In this document: positions 63,140-64,000 of the stretch, one piece after another | Numbering within the stretch: the stretch's first letter is position 1 | Layout: each line of letters starts with the position of its first letter | Assembly: GCF_003014475.1 (NCBI RefSeq) | Contig: NZ_PYGJ01000016.1 | Coordinates: 1-64,000, forward strand | Length of the DNA stretch: 64,000 nucleotides | Source of the DNA: Shimia abyssi | GTDB taxonomy: Bacteria > Pseudomonadota > Alphaproteobacteria > Rhodobacterales > Rhodobacteraceae | Direction of reading: 5' to 3' | Notes under the pieces: model-generated | Seen by the model: only the letters and a program-made list of their open reading frames with translations | Told to the model about the DNA's origin: nothing | The model's database searches: none | Position numbers and translations under genes: made by a program

Positions 63140-63300
63140 TTTTAGCAACATATATATAATTAATACATTGTTTTCAATATCTTATCTGGAAATCGTCCAT
63201 TTAGTCGACTTGATGGGCTACTTAGTTATATTTTAGTTATCTCTGTTATAGTGATCTTGGTAACTTATTAACACACTGAAATTAAACATATAATATGGGC
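63140..63300. other. AT-rich segment of the replication origin
   Basis: This segment between parA and the iterons is strongly AT-rich (TATATATAATTAATAC, TTAGTTATATTTTAGTTAT). It is a plausible unwinding element for the adjacent RepA iterons. A GTGATCT-GGTAAC motif at 63251 resembles the GTGATCT-GGTGAC at 63306, 55 bp away, at the edge of the iterons. Confidence 0.55.
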
Positions 63301-63315
63301 TTATTGTGATCTAGG

Positions 63316-63376
63316 TGACTCTGATACCACACAAAAGTGACTCTGGTACCACAGTTGTATGACTCCGATCCCACAC
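63316..63376 (+). repeat. Three RepA iterons at 22-bp spacing
   Basis: Three direct repeats start at 63316, 63338 and 63360, exactly 22 bp apart. Their reading is TGACTCTGATACCACAC, TGACTCTGGTACCACAG and TGACTCCGATCCCACAC. The shared core is TGACTC-GAT/GGT-CCACA. The 22-bp period equals about two helical turns, so bound proteins would line up on one face. They lie about 95 bp upstream of repA, next to the AT-rich segment. This is the expected layout of a plasmid replication origin. Confidence 0.85.
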
Positions 63377-63471
63377 TTCAGATTGTGGACCTTGTGAAGG
63401 TAACTGACTACGATGAAGGCGTGGGGTGTTAATGAAACTACGAAAAACCCGTAGAGGTGAATGCAGTACCA

Positions 63472-64000
63472 ATGACTAAGAAAGCTCTGTTTGATGGGTC
63501 TGTAGGATTGGGCCAAGGTGACTTTTTTGTATGTGATGTTTTCGATGCGATTCCAAAGAATGATATGGTATCAATGGAGCATCCACTATTTTCTCTTTCG
63601 ACACGCCCAGACCGGCGTGTTTTGCACTACGAGCACAACGGGAACTCGATTCAAGTTATTCCGTCGGTCAAGGGTCTCGCGACCATTCATGATAAGGATA
63701 TTCTGATTTATTGCATTAGCCAGCTCATGGCTGCTCTAAACCTTGGGCGCTTGGTTAGCAGAACACTTCATTTGAAAGCGGCAGACCTACTTTCGGCGAC
63801 AAATAGGGATGCGTCTGGGGATGGCTATAAACGCTTGAAGGATGCGTTCGAAAGATTGGCTGGGACACGTATTACAACGAACATAGCGACTGGTGAGACT
63901 TCGACGACGAGCGGTTTCGGCTTGATTGAAAATTGGCGAATTGTTCGGAAAGCGAAAAGCGGCCGAATGGTCAATGTGGTGGTGACGCTTTCAGAGTGGC
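63472..64000 (+). CDS. repA: Plasmid replication initiator RepA (partial)
   Basis: At least 176 aa, open at the window edge. It begins MTKKALFDGSVGLGQGDFFV and continues HPLFSLSTRPDRRVLHYEHN, then LLSATNRDASGDGYKRLKDA and LIENWRIVRK. These match the replication initiator protein A family (RPA, RepA-type) of Alphaproteobacteria. Upstream iterons and divergent parAB agree. ATG 63472 is chosen; a GTG at 63457 is also in frame but has no ribosome site. The C-terminus is outside the window. Confidence 0.9.
   Translation, partial: MTKKALFDGSVGLGQGDFFVCDVFDAIPKNDMVSMEHPLFSLSTRPDRRVLHYEHNGNSIQVIPSVKGLATIHDKDILIYCISQLMAALNLGRLVSRTLHLKAADLLSATNRDASGDGYKRLKDAFERLAGTRITTNIATGETSTTSGFGLIENWRIVRKAKSGRMVNVVVTLSEW

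Overview
The window looks like part of a large plasmid or chromid of a marine alphaproteobacterium, most likely Rhodobacteraceae (Roseobacter group). The basis is the plasmid backbone at the right end: a RepA-type initiator running off the edge at 63472, divergent from a parA-parB pair, with three 22-bp-phased iterons between them. The accessory content also fits: type I secretion, RTX proteins, a DUF1612/HTH plasmid protein, and IS3/IS21 scraps. Taxonomy is inferred from gene content only.

Layout. 1-2.6 kb: a galactofuranosyltransferase-like GT2 and a degraded IS3 segment beside truncated genes. 2.6-8.1 kb: a membrane nucleotide-sugar 4,6-dehydratase, then the ABC transporter and membrane-fusion protein of a type I secretion system (T1SS). 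8.1-8.3 kb: two IS scars. 8.3-19.3 kb: a glycan block with UDP-sulfoquinovose synthase, a GT2-GT4 fusion, an SDR epimerase, a DUF4422-GT8 fusion, a sulfotransferase, UDP-galactopyranose mutase and a cyanophycin-synthetase-like ATP-grasp enzyme. 19.3-22.1 kb: a small Pro/Cys-rich exported protein and a 729-aa RTX protein. 22.5-39.5 kb: a GT4 enzyme, a small DUF6447-like protein, SapC, a TPR-sulfotransferase and a 4,074-aa very acidic RTX protein. 39.7-45.7 kb: two large multidomain glycosyltransferases. 45.8-48.6 kb: an ECF sigma / anti-sigma / subtilisin-like protease operon. 48.6-55.2 kb: a DUF723 protein, an FkbM methyltransferase, gene and IS remnants, a DUF1612-HTH/WGR pair with a palindromic operator, a ParDE-like toxin-antitoxin and a tyrosine recombinase. 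55.3-56.9 kb: a phosphoglycosyl transferase and an SDR reductase. 57-60 kb: remnants and a third RTX protein. 60.6-64 kb: parB, parA, origin, repA.

How the parts may fit. The T1SS pair (no outer-membrane TolC is encoded here) probably exports one or more of the three RTX proteins. The sugar genes point to an unusual glycan: 6-deoxy-HexNAc from the dehydratase plus SDR plus phosphoglycosyl transferase, galactofuranose from the mutase plus GlfT-like GT2, sulfoquinovose from SqdB, and sulfate esters from two sulfotransferases. No Wzx, Wzy, Wza or Wzc gene is seen, so a classical capsule cannot be assembled from this window alone. The placement of SapC, a TPR-sulfotransferase and many glycosyltransferases around a giant RTX protein suggests a secreted, glycosylated and possibly sulfated surface-layer or adhesin system. 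That is inference.
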